From assembly GCA_023379705.1 (NCBI GenBank), contig JAMCPS010000012.1, forward strand, positions 1 to 51,151: 51,151 nucleotides of DNA, written 5' to 3'. The notes beneath the pieces are model-generated. The model worked only from the letters and a program-made list of their open reading frames with translations. It was not told the DNA's origin and made no database searches. This DNA is from Campylobacterota bacterium (lineage in GTDB: Bacteria; Campylobacterota; Campylobacteria; Campylobacterales; Sulfurimonadaceae). A program made the position numbers and the translations under genes. Shown piece after piece: positions 39,450 to 49,927 of the stretch; position 1 is the stretch's first letter, and every line of letters begins with the position of its first letter.

Positions 39450-42158
39450 ATGAGTCAGTTTGAGCCTTTTTTAGCGTATGAAGCAAGTGCCGGAAGCGGT
39501 AAAACGTTTAACCTGGTTGTTCGATATCTAAGTCTTCTTTTTATGGGGGAAGATCCCTCATCCATTACGGCATTGACGTTTACGAACAAAGCGGCCAATG
39601 AGATGATGCAGCGGGTGATTGAAACACTTAAAGCTTTGGAAACACGTGCGGAACTTGCCGAGATTTCACGTCTGAGCGGATTAAGCTGTGAAGAGATACT
39701 GGCACAGCGAAAAAAAATACTGTTTCGTTTTTTGCGCAGTGATATTCACATTTCGACGATTGACAAATTCTTTGGAACCATCTTGCGTAAATTTGCTCTC
39801 AATGCGGGGATTATGCCAACTTACACGGCGGCAACCTCCCATCATGAAATAAAGTTTTTAGAGCGCTTCTTACATGAAATAGAAGTATCAGGGGAGATGG
39901 GATCGCTGGTTGGATTAGCCCAATTGAGCAGTAAACGTTTGGACGATATTTTTATACTCCTTGCACAGCTGTATGCGAAACACAAAGAGTTTGAAGCCAT
40001 AGAGCTGCCCCGTGTCACTCTTTCTTTTAATCCGTATGAACACGCGATGCATCTTGCATCTGAACTCTCATCGCTTGTATTGAGCAAGCCGTTGAGTGAC
40101 CGTGCCCGCAAAACTATGAAGATCGAGGATTACGATGCGCTTTTGGGCAAAACATGGCTTTTTAAACCAAGTTTAGAGTATTGGGATTTCAAGAAAATCT
40201 ATGATCCAAAGATGGATGAGTTGCTGCGCAGTCTTCAAGAGACGGTACGAATGCAAATGCAATCCCGCGAATCGGATTTTTTCGCAGGAGTGTTTCGCCT
40301 TTTAAACATTTACATCAAAAGCCGTAACACCATCATGCGGCAAAGCCAAGAGCTGACCTTTGATGATATTACCTTGATGGTTCACTCGTTGTTACGGGGG
40401 AAAGTAGAGAGCGAATTTCTCTATTTTCGGCTGGATTCGAGGATGAAACATCTCTTGCTCGATGAATTCCAAGATACGAGCGTCATTCAGTTTGATATTC
40501 TGCGCCCTTTGATCGAAGAGATCAGTGCGGGAAAAGGGATCAATGAGGGGGGAAGTTTTTTCTTCGTTGGAGATGTGAAACAATCCATCTACCGCTTTCG
40601 CGGTGGAGTGAGTGCTTTGTTTTATGATGTTGCCAACCATTTTGAGGTGAAAGTACGTCCTCTTGAGGTGAACTACCGCTCAAAATCGTGCGTGGTAGAA
40701 TTTGTAAACCGAGTCTTCGGCGCCAAAATGAAACGCTACATTCCGCAAGGTTCACCCTCATCCAAACAAGGGGGATACGTCGAAGTCCTTATCAGTGAAG
40801 AACCGCTTAAAACGGTTTATGAGGGGATTGTTGGGTTGTTGGAAATGGGGATTGCTCAAGATGAGATAGCCGTTTTGTGCGTGACGAACTCCGATGCCCG
40901 GAAACTTCAGGAATACCTCGAAGAACACGATTTGGATGTGGTGAGTGAAGCGACGTCCAAACTGATCCATCAGCGAAGTGTCAAAGCGGTGATCGAGTAT
41001 TTACGCTATTGTTATTTTAGAGCCGATATCTACCGGCATAACTGTGCGGCGCTTTTGGGTGTTGAAGCCCAAACGTTACTGCCTGTTGCCATTGTCAATT
41101 TACAAGAACAAGCCATCCGTTTTATACGTGATCAAAGAATCGGTGATAAAAGTGCCATGATGTTTATTGAACAGCTTAATAATTACCGTGACATAGAGGA
41201 AGTGGCTTTTGAAATAGACCGCCTTGATGCGAATGCTCCCCAAAGCGATCTTCACGGAATACGGATTATGACGGTGCATAAATCCAAAGGGTTGGAGTTT
41301 GAGCACGTACTCGTTTTGGATCGTTTAGGGATACCTAGAAGCCGTGGAGAGAGTATCGTTTATGAGTATGAGGGTCTGACACTTTCACGCTTGTTTTACC
41401 GCATCAAAGGGCGCGAAGAGTTGGACACAGGGTATAAAGTGGCGCTGGAGAAGGAAAAAGCATTGGAGGGGGAAGATCAGCTTAACGGTTTGTATGTCGC
41501 CTTAACCCGTGCAGTTCAATCGCTTAGCGTTATTAGCAAGCCTAAATCGTCTTGGTTCGCTCCTTTGGATCTTGTTGAGGGGAGATGGGGAGAAAAAGTA
41601 TTTGAGCCCTCCTGTTCTCAAGCACCACAGCCTCTTGAACCGCTTAGGTATGAAGCAGTATCCTACGGAAGACAAGATGATGTGGTGCGGTTAGAGTCCA
41701 ATGAGACCTTTGACTACGATGCGGTTCAATACGGGTTGGCGTTGCACTACGCATTGGAAATGATGGGTGATTTCAAACATGACTCGATACATGCCGCGAT
41801 TGAATCGGCACGTAAGCGATACGGTGCACGTATCGGGATCGAAAAGATTGATACGATGCGCAATGCATTAGAGATATTGCTGCGTGATGAAATGTTTTGC
41901 GTATTGACGCGAGGAAAACACTATAAAGAGAAACGCTTTTTCTATCAGGGAGAGATGCGTATTATCGATTTACTCATTGAAAGTGATGCAGGGGAGTGGA
42001 CGGTTATCGATTACAAAACAGGACAAGAAGAGAGTTTTTCCCATAAAGTCCAAGTCAAAATGTACATGGATGCGGTACGAGTCCTCGCGGGAGGAGCTGT
42101 AAAAGGGTATCTTTGTTACCTCAATAGTGAGAGTGTAAAATTTATAGAGTGCTTATAG
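39450..42158 (+). CDS. addA: AddA/RecB-like UvrD-family helicase-nuclease
   Basis: YEASAGSGKTFNLVVRYLSLL (Walker A), TFTNKAANEMMQRV, LLLDEFQDTSVIQFDIL, FFVGDVKQSIYRFRGG, IMTVHKSKGLEFEHVLVLD, TVIDYKTGQ. Confidence 0.88.
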   Translation: MSQFEPFLAYEASAGSGKTFNLVVRYLSLLFMGEDPSSITALTFTNKAANEMMQRVIETLKALETRAELAEISRLSGLSCEEILAQRKKILFRFLRSDIHISTIDKFFGTILRKFALNAGIMPTYTAATSHHEIKFLERFLHEIEVSGEMGSLVGLAQLSSKRLDDIFILLAQLYAKHKEFEAIELPRVTLSFNPYEHAMHLASELSSLVLSKPLSDRARKTMKIEDYDALLGKTWLFKPSLEYWDFKKIYDPKMDELLRSLQETVRMQMQSRESDFFAGVFRLLNIYIKSRNTIMRQSQELTFDDITLMVHSLLRGKVESEFLYFRLDSRMKHLLLDEFQDTSVIQFDILRPLIEEISAGKGINEGGSFFFVGDVKQSIYRFRGGVSALFYDVANHFEVKVRPLEVNYRSKSCVVEFVNRVFGAKMKRYIPQGSPSSKQGGYVEVLISEEPLKTVYEGIVGLLEMGIAQDEIAVLCVTNSDARKLQEYLEEHDLDVVSEATSKLIHQRSVKAVIEYLRYCYFRADIYRHNCAALLGVEAQTLLPVAIVNLQEQAIRFIRDQRIGDKSAMMFIEQLNNYRDIEEVAFEIDRLDANAPQSDLHGIRIMTVHKSKGLEFEHVLVLDRLGIPRSRGESIVYEYEGLTLSRLFYRIKGREELDTGYKVALEKEKALEGEDQLNGLYVALTRAVQSLSVISKPKSSWFAPLDLVEGRWGEKVFEPSCSQAPQPLEPLRYEAVSYGRQDDVVRLESNETFDYDAVQYGLALHYALEMMGDFKHDSIHAAIESARKRYGARIGIEKIDTMRNALEILLRDEMFCVLTRGKHYKEKRFFYQGEMRIIDLLIESDAGEWTVIDYKTGQEESFSHKVQVKMYMDAVRVLAGGAVKGYLCYLNSESVKFIECL

Positions 42159-42238
42159 AAAACTTAATTTAAGTAAGTTATAAGTTTAAATGGGTAAAAT
42201 TTCGCCACTATTTATAGAGACTAACAAGGAGGCTCGTG

Positions 42239-42661
42239 ATGAAATTTACTAAAATTGCCACACCTGAGCAAATCGATCGTAAATGGGTTTTGATTGATGC
42301 AGAAGGGAAAACATTCGGTCGTTTAATGACAGATGTTGCTACTCGTCTTCGCGGAAAAGATAAACCTTATTTTACCCCAAATGTTGACTGCGGAGATTTC
42401 GTCGTTATTATCAATGCATCTAAAATCGTTATCAACGGTGGCGGTAAATTGGCTAACAAAGAATACCACACACACAGTGGTTACTTCGGTAGCGTTAAAA
42501 GTGTAAAATTGACAGAGCTTTTGGCTACAAACCCAGAAAAACTCTTCAAACTCGCAGCTCGCGGTATGCTTCCAAAAACAAAATTGGGTCGCGCGATGTT
42601 GAAAAAACTAAAAGTCTATGCAGATGCTGAGCATCCACACTCTGCACAGCTTGCAAAGTAA
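42239..42661 (+). CDS. rplM: 50S ribosomal protein L13
   Basis: KWVLIDAEGKTFGRLMTDVATRLRGKDKPYFTPNVDCGDFVVIINASKI; ATG at 42239 preferred over the ORF-track start 42236. Confidence 0.97.
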   Translation: MKFTKIATPEQIDRKWVLIDAEGKTFGRLMTDVATRLRGKDKPYFTPNVDCGDFVVIINASKIVINGGGKLANKEYHTHSGYFGSVKSVKLTELLATNPEKLFKLAARGMLPKTKLGRAMLKKLKVYADAEHPHSAQLAK

Positions 42662-42670
42662 GGATTAATT

Positions 42671-43060
42671 ATGGCAAAAACATATGCAACCGGCAGAAGA
42701 AAAACATCTATCGCTAAAGTATGGATGACTCCTGGATCTGGTAAAATCACCGTTAACGGTCTTTCACTTGATGCATGGCTTGGTGGTCTTGAAGCAAAGA
42801 AATTGCGTGTTACTCAACCGCTTTCATTGACTAAGCAAGACACATCTGTAGATATCGTAGCTAAAACTACCGGTGGTGGGTTCTCAGGTCAATCTGATGC
42901 ACTTCGTCACGGTATTTCAAGAGCACTTTGTGCATTTGATCCAGCTTTCCGTCCAGTACTTAAACCGTACGGTATGCTTACTCGCGATTCACGTATCGTT
43001 GAGCGTAAGAAGCCGGGCCGTCGTAAAGCACGTCGTTCACGTCAATTCTCTAAGCGTTAA
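42671..43060 (+). CDS. rpsI: 30S ribosomal protein S9
   Basis: [27 protein letters not shown]-terminal [25 protein letters not shown]. Confidence 0.97.
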   Translation: MAKTYATGRRKTSIAKVWMTPGSGKITVNGLSLDAWLGGLEAKKLRVTQPLSLTKQDTSVDIVAKTTGGGFSGQSDALRHGISRALCAFDPAFRPVLKPYGMLTRDSRIVERKKPGRRKARRSRQFSKR

Positions 43061-43075
43061 TCGCTTTCTTTCTTC

Positions 43076-43100
43076 CTCCCCGCTTATGGGGAGTTTCTTT
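43076..43100 (+). terminator. Rho-independent terminator of rplM-rpsI
   Basis: ctcccc-gcttat-ggggag followed by tttcttt. Confidence 0.75.
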
Positions 43101-43123
43101 CCTCTATTATTTCTTCATTCTAA

Positions 43124-45058
43124 TCATTTGTCGCTTTTACAAACTTTACCTTTGGATACCTGAAACAATTTTTTGTTGTACATATCGTCCATCACTTTGA
43201 CAAAAGCCAATGCGTCTTTTTCCAGCTCAACATCATGCGGGACACTTTTAAGATGTTGGTTCTCGTAGGTAAAGGTCAATGCTTCTTCGTTGGGCTGAAC
43301 AATAGCTACTTTAGTGCCTACACGCAAAGCAAACGTATCGTTGAACATCATGAGTGCCATCTCTTGTTTTTTGTCACTGTAAATGGAGTGTCCTAAGACG
43401 GGATAGGTCAGATCAGCGCCTATGAGATCCAGTGCCGTAGCAAGAACGTCAGGCTGAGTGGAAAGACGTTGAAACTTTTGAGGCTTAATGCCATCAGCGA
43501 TGATAAGAGCGGGAATATGAAACATATTAACAGGGACGAGATCATCTCCATAGACACGGACATTATGATCGGCAACGACAACAAAGACGGTATTTTTGTA
43601 GTAGGGCTCTTTTTTTGCCAGCTCAAAAAAACGTCCGATGGCAAAATCAGCATATTTAACGGCGTTTTCAACACTTTGGCGCGGTTTTCCATCTATAAAT
43701 GTTATTTTTCCATTCGGAAGCTCAAAGGGGGAGTGGTTAGAGGATGAAAACATCACGCTGACAAACTTCTCTCCTTTGGCCGTATGCGCTTTGAATTTTT
43801 CGTGGGCTTTGATGATTAAATCTTCATCACTTACCCCCCATGTACTCACGAAAGCAGGATTCTTATAATCGCTTTGTTCAATCACTGCATCAAAGCCGTT
43901 GCCCATATACCAACTGCGCATGTTGTCAAATCGTCCTTCGCCTCCATAGATAAAGCTTGATTTATATCCAAGAGGTTTGAGCAGTGATGCAACCGTGAAA
44001 AAATCATTTTGAGATTTGTTACGCTTTACGACTTCTTCACCTGCCAAGGGCAGCCATCCTGATGTCATTGCGGCAAGTCCCCGTATAGAGCGTGTTCCAT
44101 TGCTAAAAAGATTGGTAAATACCAACCCTTCGTGAGAGAGTTGCGCAAGATTAGGGGTGATGTTTACATCGCCGCCGCTGAAGCCGACAAATTGACTTCC
44201 CAGAGATTCTTGGATAAAAATAACCAAATTTTTTGGCTGTGAGGAATGAAAATGGGTGGGTTCGAGACGATTAAACGGTAACTCACTTCCTAACGGTATA
44301 TTTAGACGCTTCGAAACACGCTGGTATGCTAGGGCTAAATTTATTTTTCCGTAACTTTGGATTAGCTTATTGGATTCCTTGTTGTAGCTGTAGTACGCGT
44401 AGCCGACACTGTAAAGAGAATTTTTGGCGATTTCGTTGGCCATACGGTTACAACTGTAAAGGGCATCAGAAATATTGGCAGGTCGGTGGCCGTAAGAGGA
44501 TCGGATTCCCATAAAGAGAAGGGCTCCGATTGGCAGTATCAAAAGGATACGGCGCCAAAGTGGGGTGCGAATTGCCGATTCAAGATGGAGAGGTGAAAAA
44601 CGTAAGTATCCCCATGCCGTAACGATGAGCATTACAAGTGCCATGAGTAATTGTAGAGGGTACTCTTTGAGGATCATAGAGGTGACCTCTTTGGGATACT
44701 TGAGATATTCAACAAAAAGATAGTTCGGACGCACATCGTATTGAGCGACAAATGGGAAAGTGGCATTTTCGACATAAAGGGCAATCAGTAAGAATATCAA
44801 AACGTAACCGCTAATAAGTTTACTGATGATTGTTGCAAACTTTTGCGGGGTAATGGCCAAAAAAACTGCCGGTACAATGAGAATAAACGACGTTGTCATC
44901 GTATCGAGTTTGAGGCCGTAGAGAAATGAGAGGAGTGATTGGGCGAAGCTGATGTCGCTTAAACGATCAAAATAAAGAAAATAAAGACCAAGTCTTCCAA
45001 GAAAAAATAGGGTAATAAAAAGGAGGTAGATTTTGAAGAGCTCTTTGAAAGTTTGCAT
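43124..45058 (-). CDS. LTA synthase/sulfatase-family membrane phosphotransferase
   Basis: Five N-terminal TM helices, then NLVIFIQESLGSQFVG, NGTRSIRGLAAM, SSNHSPFELP, VVADHNVRVYGDD. Confidence 0.85.
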   Translation of the reverse strand: MQTFKELFKIYLLFITLFFLGRLGLYFLYFDRLSDISFAQSLLSFLYGLKLDTMTTSFILIVPAVFLAITPQKFATIISKLISGYVLIFLLIALYVENATFPFVAQYDVRPNYLFVEYLKYPKEVTSMILKEYPLQLLMALVMLIVTAWGYLRFSPLHLESAIRTPLWRRILLILPIGALLFMGIRSSYGHRPANISDALYSCNRMANEIAKNSLYSVGYAYYSYNKESNKLIQSYGKINLALAYQRVSKRLNIPLGSELPFNRLEPTHFHSSQPKNLVIFIQESLGSQFVGFSGGDVNITPNLAQLSHEGLVFTNLFSNGTRSIRGLAAMTSGWLPLAGEEVVKRNKSQNDFFTVASLLKPLGYKSSFIYGGEGRFDNMRSWYMGNGFDAVIEQSDYKNPAFVSTWGVSDEDLIIKAHEKFKAHTAKGEKFVSVMFSSSNHSPFELPNGKITFIDGKPRQSVENAVKYADFAIGRFFELAKKEPYYKNTVFVVVADHNVRVYGDDLVPVNMFHIPALIIADGIKPQKFQRLSTQPDVLATALDLIGADLTYPVLGHSIYSDKKQEMALMMFNDTFALRVGTKVAIVQPNEEALTFTYENQHLKSVPHDVELEKDALAFVKVMDDMYNKKLFQVSKGKVCKSDK

Positions 45059-45173
45059 TGCACTTCTTTGGCGGTGAGATATGACATTATACGAGATGAT
45101 TTACTAATGTACATGCAATAATAAGGTTTAATCTATATTTGATTAAAATTCCTGCGATTATTAAGGATACTAC

Positions 45174-45923
45174 ATGACAAAAACACTCTTAACTTTGAGG
45201 GCAGTAGCACTATTATTGACAACAGCAGGATATGCTCAAGAAGCACATATTGAAACTCCAGAAGCTGTTCATCCATCGCATTGGGATTACGAGACTCATG
45301 GTCCATCATGTTGGGGCGGATATGCGCAAGAGTGTCAAAAAGGGCATTTGCAATCACCGATCAATATCGTTAGCAAAAAAAGTATCCCTCTTAAGGGATC
45401 ATTGAGCTTGAAAATAAATGAGGATATTCATACGACTGCCGATGTTGTTGATAATGGGCACGCAATACAGGTCAATGTGAAGAATGGAGGCAAATTGGTT
45501 ATTGACGGTCGTGAATATACGCTTATGCAATTTCATTTTCATGGACACAGTGAACATACGATTGATGGTAAACAATACGCGCTAGAAGGTCATTTGGTGC
45601 ATAAAAGTGCTGATGGGCATCTAGCCGTTGTGGGGATTATGTTTAATGAGGGGAAAAATAATCCTGTATTGGACAATGTTTTAGGCGGTATCGGACGTAC
45701 GATTCGTATCGATCCTCAGGATTTATTGCCGCATGATAAAAAGCATTATTACCATTATGTAGGTTCATTAACAACACCTCCGTGCACGGAGGGGGTTCAA
45801 TGGTATATTCTAAAGGCACCGATGACAGCCTCAAAAGTTCAGATTTTAGACATGAGAGCCTATTATGATCACAATTTTCGTCCGGTTCAGCCATCAACTT
45901 CTATCAAGCTTGAATCCAAATAA
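45174..45923 (+). CDS. Periplasmic alpha-type carbonic anhydrase
   Basis: Signal-like N-terminus; WDYETHGPSCWGG, QSPINIV, LMQFHFHGHSEHTIDGKQYALEGHLVH, YHYVGSLTTPPCTEGVQWYIL. Confidence 0.95.
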   Translation: MTKTLLTLRAVALLLTTAGYAQEAHIETPEAVHPSHWDYETHGPSCWGGYAQECQKGHLQSPINIVSKKSIPLKGSLSLKINEDIHTTADVVDNGHAIQVNVKNGGKLVIDGREYTLMQFHFHGHSEHTIDGKQYALEGHLVHKSADGHLAVVGIMFNEGKNNPVLDNVLGGIGRTIRIDPQDLLPHDKKHYYHYVGSLTTPPCTEGVQWYILKAPMTASKVQILDMRAYYDHNFRPVQPSTSIKLESK

Positions 45924-45951
45924 AATGGTATAATCTCTCCTAAAAAATGGG

Positions 45952-47457
45952 ATGAGATTGAAAATATTTTTTCTTTTACTTCAAAGTGTCTGGCTGATTG
46001 CTTCGACACTTCATCTGAGCACTTCTTCTAATCCTGCGCGTCTTAATCCACTGATTGCCACTGATTCTGCCAGTTCTTCTATTGCCGGACATCTCTTTAA
46101 TGCTTTGGTTAAATACGATGCAAGCGGACAAAATATTATTGGAGATTTGGCTCACTCCTACCGTTTCATCAGTCCAACCGTCATTGAATTCAAGTTGCGT
46201 CACGGAGTTAAATGGCATGATGGAAAACCGTTTACCGCTAATGATGTCGTATTTACGTATGATTTAATCCGGTCACCTACGACAGTAACCCCCTATGCAA
46301 CCGATTTCCGGGTTGTCAAAGAAGTCCAAGCTCTTGATGACCATACCGTACGTGTGATCTATACAAAACCCTATTTTAAAGCACTCGAAATATGGATGAT
46401 GGGGATTATCCCCCGACATATTCTTAAAAATGAAAAAGACATCATGAGTGCAGCGTTCAATACACGTCCAATCGGCACAGGCCCCTATGTGCTTAAAAAA
46501 TTGGAGTTTTCCAAACAAATTGTGCTGGAAGCCAATCCTGCCTATTTTGAACATCGTCCAAAAATTGATAAAATTATTTTTCATGTGATAGCTGATCCAA
46601 TGACCCGTTTTTTGATGCTTAAAAAAGGAGAAATTGATATTGACGGTTTGGATTCGATGCAGTACGAGCGACAACTCAAGGACGATTTTCATAAAAAGTT
46701 TGCAACTGTAGAGCTGCCTTCCCGTAGTTATACCTATCTTGGATTTAACTTACGTCTTAAAAAGTTTCAAGATCCTAGAGTGCGTGAAGCACTTTCTTTG
46801 GCGATAGATCGCCAAGCATTGATTGATATTTTGTTTTTAAATCACGGCAAGATTTGCACCGGTCCTTTTTTGCCAGGAAGTAAAGGATTTAATGATGAGG
46901 TAAAAGCCCCCAAGCAAAACCTTGTACGTGCACGTATTTTGTTAAAAGAAGCAGGATACGATGCCAAACACCCTTTGAGCTTTGAAATAGCAACGTCCAA
47001 TTCCAATGCGATACGTCCGTATGCCGCAGAAATTATGCAGAGGCAACTGTTAAGCGTAGGAGTCAAAGTAACACTCAAAGTCATGGAATGGCAAGCCTTT
47101 TTGAATACGGTTGTGATGCCCAAAAAATTCGAGACGGTTTTGTTAGGCTGGGGGTTGTCATTGACTCCTGACCCTTACATGATTTGGCACAGCAAAGGCG
47201 ATGTTCCAGGCGGATTTAATATGATCGGCTATCATTCCAAGATTACCGATAAACTTATAGAAGAGATGGAAGACTCTACGGAACCTAAAAAGATAGCGGC
47301 TCTACAGCGTCGTATTTTTGCAAAAATCGTTTCGGATAATCCTTATTTATTTTTGGTAATACCCAATGATATTCATGTCTATAATCGAAAAATAAAGGGA
47401 ATAAAACCAGGGATCAATGGTATCTGGGAAGATTACATCAGTTGGGAGAAAAAGTGA
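45952..47457 (+). CDS. Peptide/nickel ABC transporter substrate-binding protein (SBP family 5)
   Basis: VIEFKLRHGVKWHDGKPFTANDVVFTYDLI, GTGPYVLKK, DPRVREALSLAIDRQALID. Confidence 0.92.
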   Translation: MRLKIFFLLLQSVWLIASTLHLSTSSNPARLNPLIATDSASSSIAGHLFNALVKYDASGQNIIGDLAHSYRFISPTVIEFKLRHGVKWHDGKPFTANDVVFTYDLIRSPTTVTPYATDFRVVKEVQALDDHTVRVIYTKPYFKALEIWMMGIIPRHILKNEKDIMSAAFNTRPIGTGPYVLKKLEFSKQIVLEANPAYFEHRPKIDKIIFHVIADPMTRFLMLKKGEIDIDGLDSMQYERQLKDDFHKKFATVELPSRSYTYLGFNLRLKKFQDPRVREALSLAIDRQALIDILFLNHGKICTGPFLPGSKGFNDEVKAPKQNLVRARILLKEAGYDAKHPLSFEIATSNSNAIRPYAAEIMQRQLLSVGVKVTLKVMEWQAFLNTVVMPKKFETVLLGWGLSLTPDPYMIWHSKGDVPGGFNMIGYHSKITDKLIEEMEDSTEPKKIAALQRRIFAKIVSDNPYLFLVIPNDIHVYNRKIKGIKPGINGIWEDYISWEKK

Positions 47458-48098
47458 AAAAGATAGTTTTGTTTGATTTGGATGGGACGCTGATTGATTC
47501 CACTGAAGCGATTTTGGAGAGCTTTCACCATTCGCTCAAAGAATTAAATCATGCAGTGGATTTAGAAGACGAAGCGATCAAAGCCCTTATTGGGCATCCA
47601 TTGGATGTCATGTTTACGCGATTGGGATGTGAGAGTACAAAAATAGAGGAGCATGTGCTGGTATACAAAGAACACTATCGCACCATCTCAAGAGCCAAAA
47701 CGTTTCTACTTCCCTTTGCCGCAGAAGCGATTGACGAAGCATCAAAGCATGCACGATTAGGAATTGTTACAACAAAAACAGCCCGTTATTCGAGAGAGTT
47801 GATGGAGCATTTTGGCTTGATGCACTATTTCGAGGTTTTGATTGGTCATGAGGATGTGGATAATCATAAACCGCACCCTGACCCGATAAACAAGGCGCTG
47901 GAGGGGATGGACTATGCTCTCGAAGAGGTCTGGATGATCGGTGATACCCGTTTGGACTTGGAAGCATCGCAACGTGCAGGAATCGATGCTGTAGCAGTGT
48001 TAACCGGGTATGATAATTTTGAGCAATTATCTACTTTTAAATTCATGATAAAAGAAAATGCACTTGAGGCAGTACGGCATATTATAAAGCTCCCATAA
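47442..48098 (+). CDS. HAD-family hydrolase, phosphoglycolate-phosphatase-like
   Basis: IVLFDLDGTLIDSTEAI, GIVTTKT, GHEDVDNHKPHPDPI, VWMIGDTRLDLEASQRAGIDAVAVLTGY. Confidence 0.88.
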   Translation: MGEKVKKIVLFDLDGTLIDSTEAILESFHHSLKELNHAVDLEDEAIKALIGHPLDVMFTRLGCESTKIEEHVLVYKEHYRTISRAKTFLLPFAAEAIDEASKHARLGIVTTKTARYSRELMEHFGLMHYFEVLIGHEDVDNHKPHPDPINKALEGMDYALEEVWMIGDTRLDLEASQRAGIDAVAVLTGYDNFEQLSTFKFMIKENALEAVRHIIKLP

Positions 48099-48166
48099 CC
48101 CTAATTAGCCAATCTTTTGTGGAATCTTATTTGCTTTGTTTTAGGAAACAATAAACTGGATTAAAC

Positions 48167-48370
48167 ATGTATAGAATGACTTATAACAATACAGGTATTA
48201 GTGGCTGTTCGGCTCGCGGGATAGCAAAACGGGAAAGCCAAGAAGAGCTTCTAGAACTTGCAGAAGAGCTAAAAGAATCCATTAGTAATATCCACATCGA
48301 AAAGATAGAAGATAACGTGCCCAAGCAAATGCCGTTAAATATCTTTGTTAATATGAAAACACTCAAGTGA
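48167..48370 (+). CDS. Small uncharacterised protein coupled to the downstream sugar kinase
   Basis: 67-aa ORF whose TGA overlaps the GTG start of the next gene (GTGA at 48367-48370). Confidence 0.5.
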   Translation: MYRMTYNNTGISGCSARGIAKRESQEELLELAEELKESISNIHIEKIEDNVPKQMPLNIFVNMKTLK

Positions 48371-49899
48371 GTTCCTACTTTCTGGTAATTGACGCAGGAA
48401 CAGGCAGTATCCGTGCGATCATTTTTGATACGTTTGGAAATCAAATTTCGATTGCGCAATACGAGTGGAATCATGTGGCTGAAGATGGGGTCGCGGGATC
48501 AATGGGATTTGATTATCGCAGTGGTTGGGAGCTGGCCCGTAAGTGCATTAAAGAGTCTGTTGCAAAAGCAAAGATAGACCCAAAAGAGATTCTTTCTGTA
48601 TCAGCTTCGAGCATGCGCGAGGGTATAGTCGTCTATGATAAGGATAAAAATGAGCTTTGGGGTGTCGCAAACGTTGATTCGCGTGCAGGTAGTGAAGTCA
48701 CTCAATTAAAACATGAAAATCCGGATATGGAACGTGAGTTTTATCGATCAAGCGGCCAAACGTTTGCTCTCTCTGCTGCACCAAGACTTTTATGGCTCAA
48801 AAATAATCGTTCTTCTTTGTATGAGAAAGCCGCTTTCTTCACAATGATCAGCGACTGGATACTGTTTAAACTCAGCGGCGAATTGGCGTGTGAACCCTCT
48901 AATGCCGGAACGGCAGGGGCATTTAGCCTCTCGACGAGAAATTGGGAGAAAGAGCAGTTCAGTAAATGTGGTCTCAAAGATCTGTTTGTTCCTATTTTGG
49001 AGAGTGGCGATGTGCTGGGTAAAGTATCAAAACGAACCTCAGAAGAAACGGGTTTAGGTACCCATACCCTTGTGGTAATGGGTGGGGGCGATGTACAAAT
49101 CGGTACGGCGGGACTTGGGGCTTCTTCTTTGGGGGATGCGGTAGTATTAGGCGGGAGCTTTTGGCAGCAAGTGGTGAATGTCCCTGCAAATGCAAAACTT
49201 TCGTATGAAATGCTTCTGCGTGTTAATCCCCATGTGGTGCGTGGAATGTCTCAGGCTGAGGGGATAACGTTTTTTACGGGTCTGGTGATGCGATGGTTTC
49301 GAGATACTCTTGGCGCTGGAAGAAGCTACAGCGAGCTTGAAGCGATGGCTTCTAATATTCCGCTGGGATCGCATGGGATACTTCCCATTTTTAGCGACAG
49401 TATGAAATACGGGGAGTGGGTACATGCCTCTCCTTCGTTTGTGGGGCTTGGGATCGATCCAGAAAAATACAACATAGGTTCGATGTTTCGGGCATTGGAA
49501 GAAAATGCGTGTATCGTAAGCGCCATCAATCTGGAGAACATCAAGGCCTTTAGCGGTGTGTCGCCAAAGTCTTTGATTTTCGCAAGCGGCGCATCCCAAG
49601 GGCCACTTTGGTCACAAATCCTGGCAGATGTTACAGGATTGGAAGTCAAAGTCCCTGTGGTCAAAGAAGCAACAGCTTTGGGCGTGGCAATGGCAGCAGG
49701 AATAGGTGCGGGCGTCTATGGCAGTTTTGAAGAAGCGGGGAAGAACATCGTCAAAATAGAGCGTTCCTATCAGCCAGATTTAGATAATTTTCAAAGCTAT
49801 CAAGAGATTAAAGAAAAATGGATTAAAGTTTATAGCAAGCAGATGCAATTGGTACGTGAGGGAATATTAGAGCCTATGTGGAAGGCTCCAGGGATATGA
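48367..49899 (+). CDS. FGGY-family carbohydrate kinase, autoinducer-2 kinase (LsrK)-like
   Basis: FLVIDAGTGSIRAIIFDTFGNQI, VSASSMREGIVVYDKDKNELWGVANVDSRA, MISDWILFKLSGELACEPSNAGTAGAFSL, FASGASQGPLWSQILADVTGLEVKVPVVKEATALGVAMAAGIGAG. Confidence 0.82.
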   Translation: MSSYFLVIDAGTGSIRAIIFDTFGNQISIAQYEWNHVAEDGVAGSMGFDYRSGWELARKCIKESVAKAKIDPKEILSVSASSMREGIVVYDKDKNELWGVANVDSRAGSEVTQLKHENPDMEREFYRSSGQTFALSAAPRLLWLKNNRSSLYEKAAFFTMISDWILFKLSGELACEPSNAGTAGAFSLSTRNWEKEQFSKCGLKDLFVPILESGDVLGKVSKRTSEETGLGTHTLVVMGGGDVQIGTAGLGASSLGDAVVLGGSFWQQVVNVPANAKLSYEMLLRVNPHVVRGMSQAEGITFFTGLVMRWFRDTLGAGRSYSELEAMASNIPLGSHGILPIFSDSMKYGEWVHASPSFVGLGIDPEKYNIGSMFRALEENACIVSAINLENIKAFSGVSPKSLIFASGASQGPLWSQILADVTGLEVKVPVVKEATALGVAMAAGIGAGVYGSFEEAGKNIVKIERSYQPDLDNFQSYQEIKEKWIKVYSKQMQLVREGILEPMWKAPGI

Positions 49900-49927
49900 A
49901 TAACCAAAAATAAGGTATAATTTTCGT

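Noticed and set aside
42162-42174. Palindrome acttaatttaagt upstream of rplM
   Set aside because: AT-rich 13-mer in a promoter region; expected by chance, no paired site.
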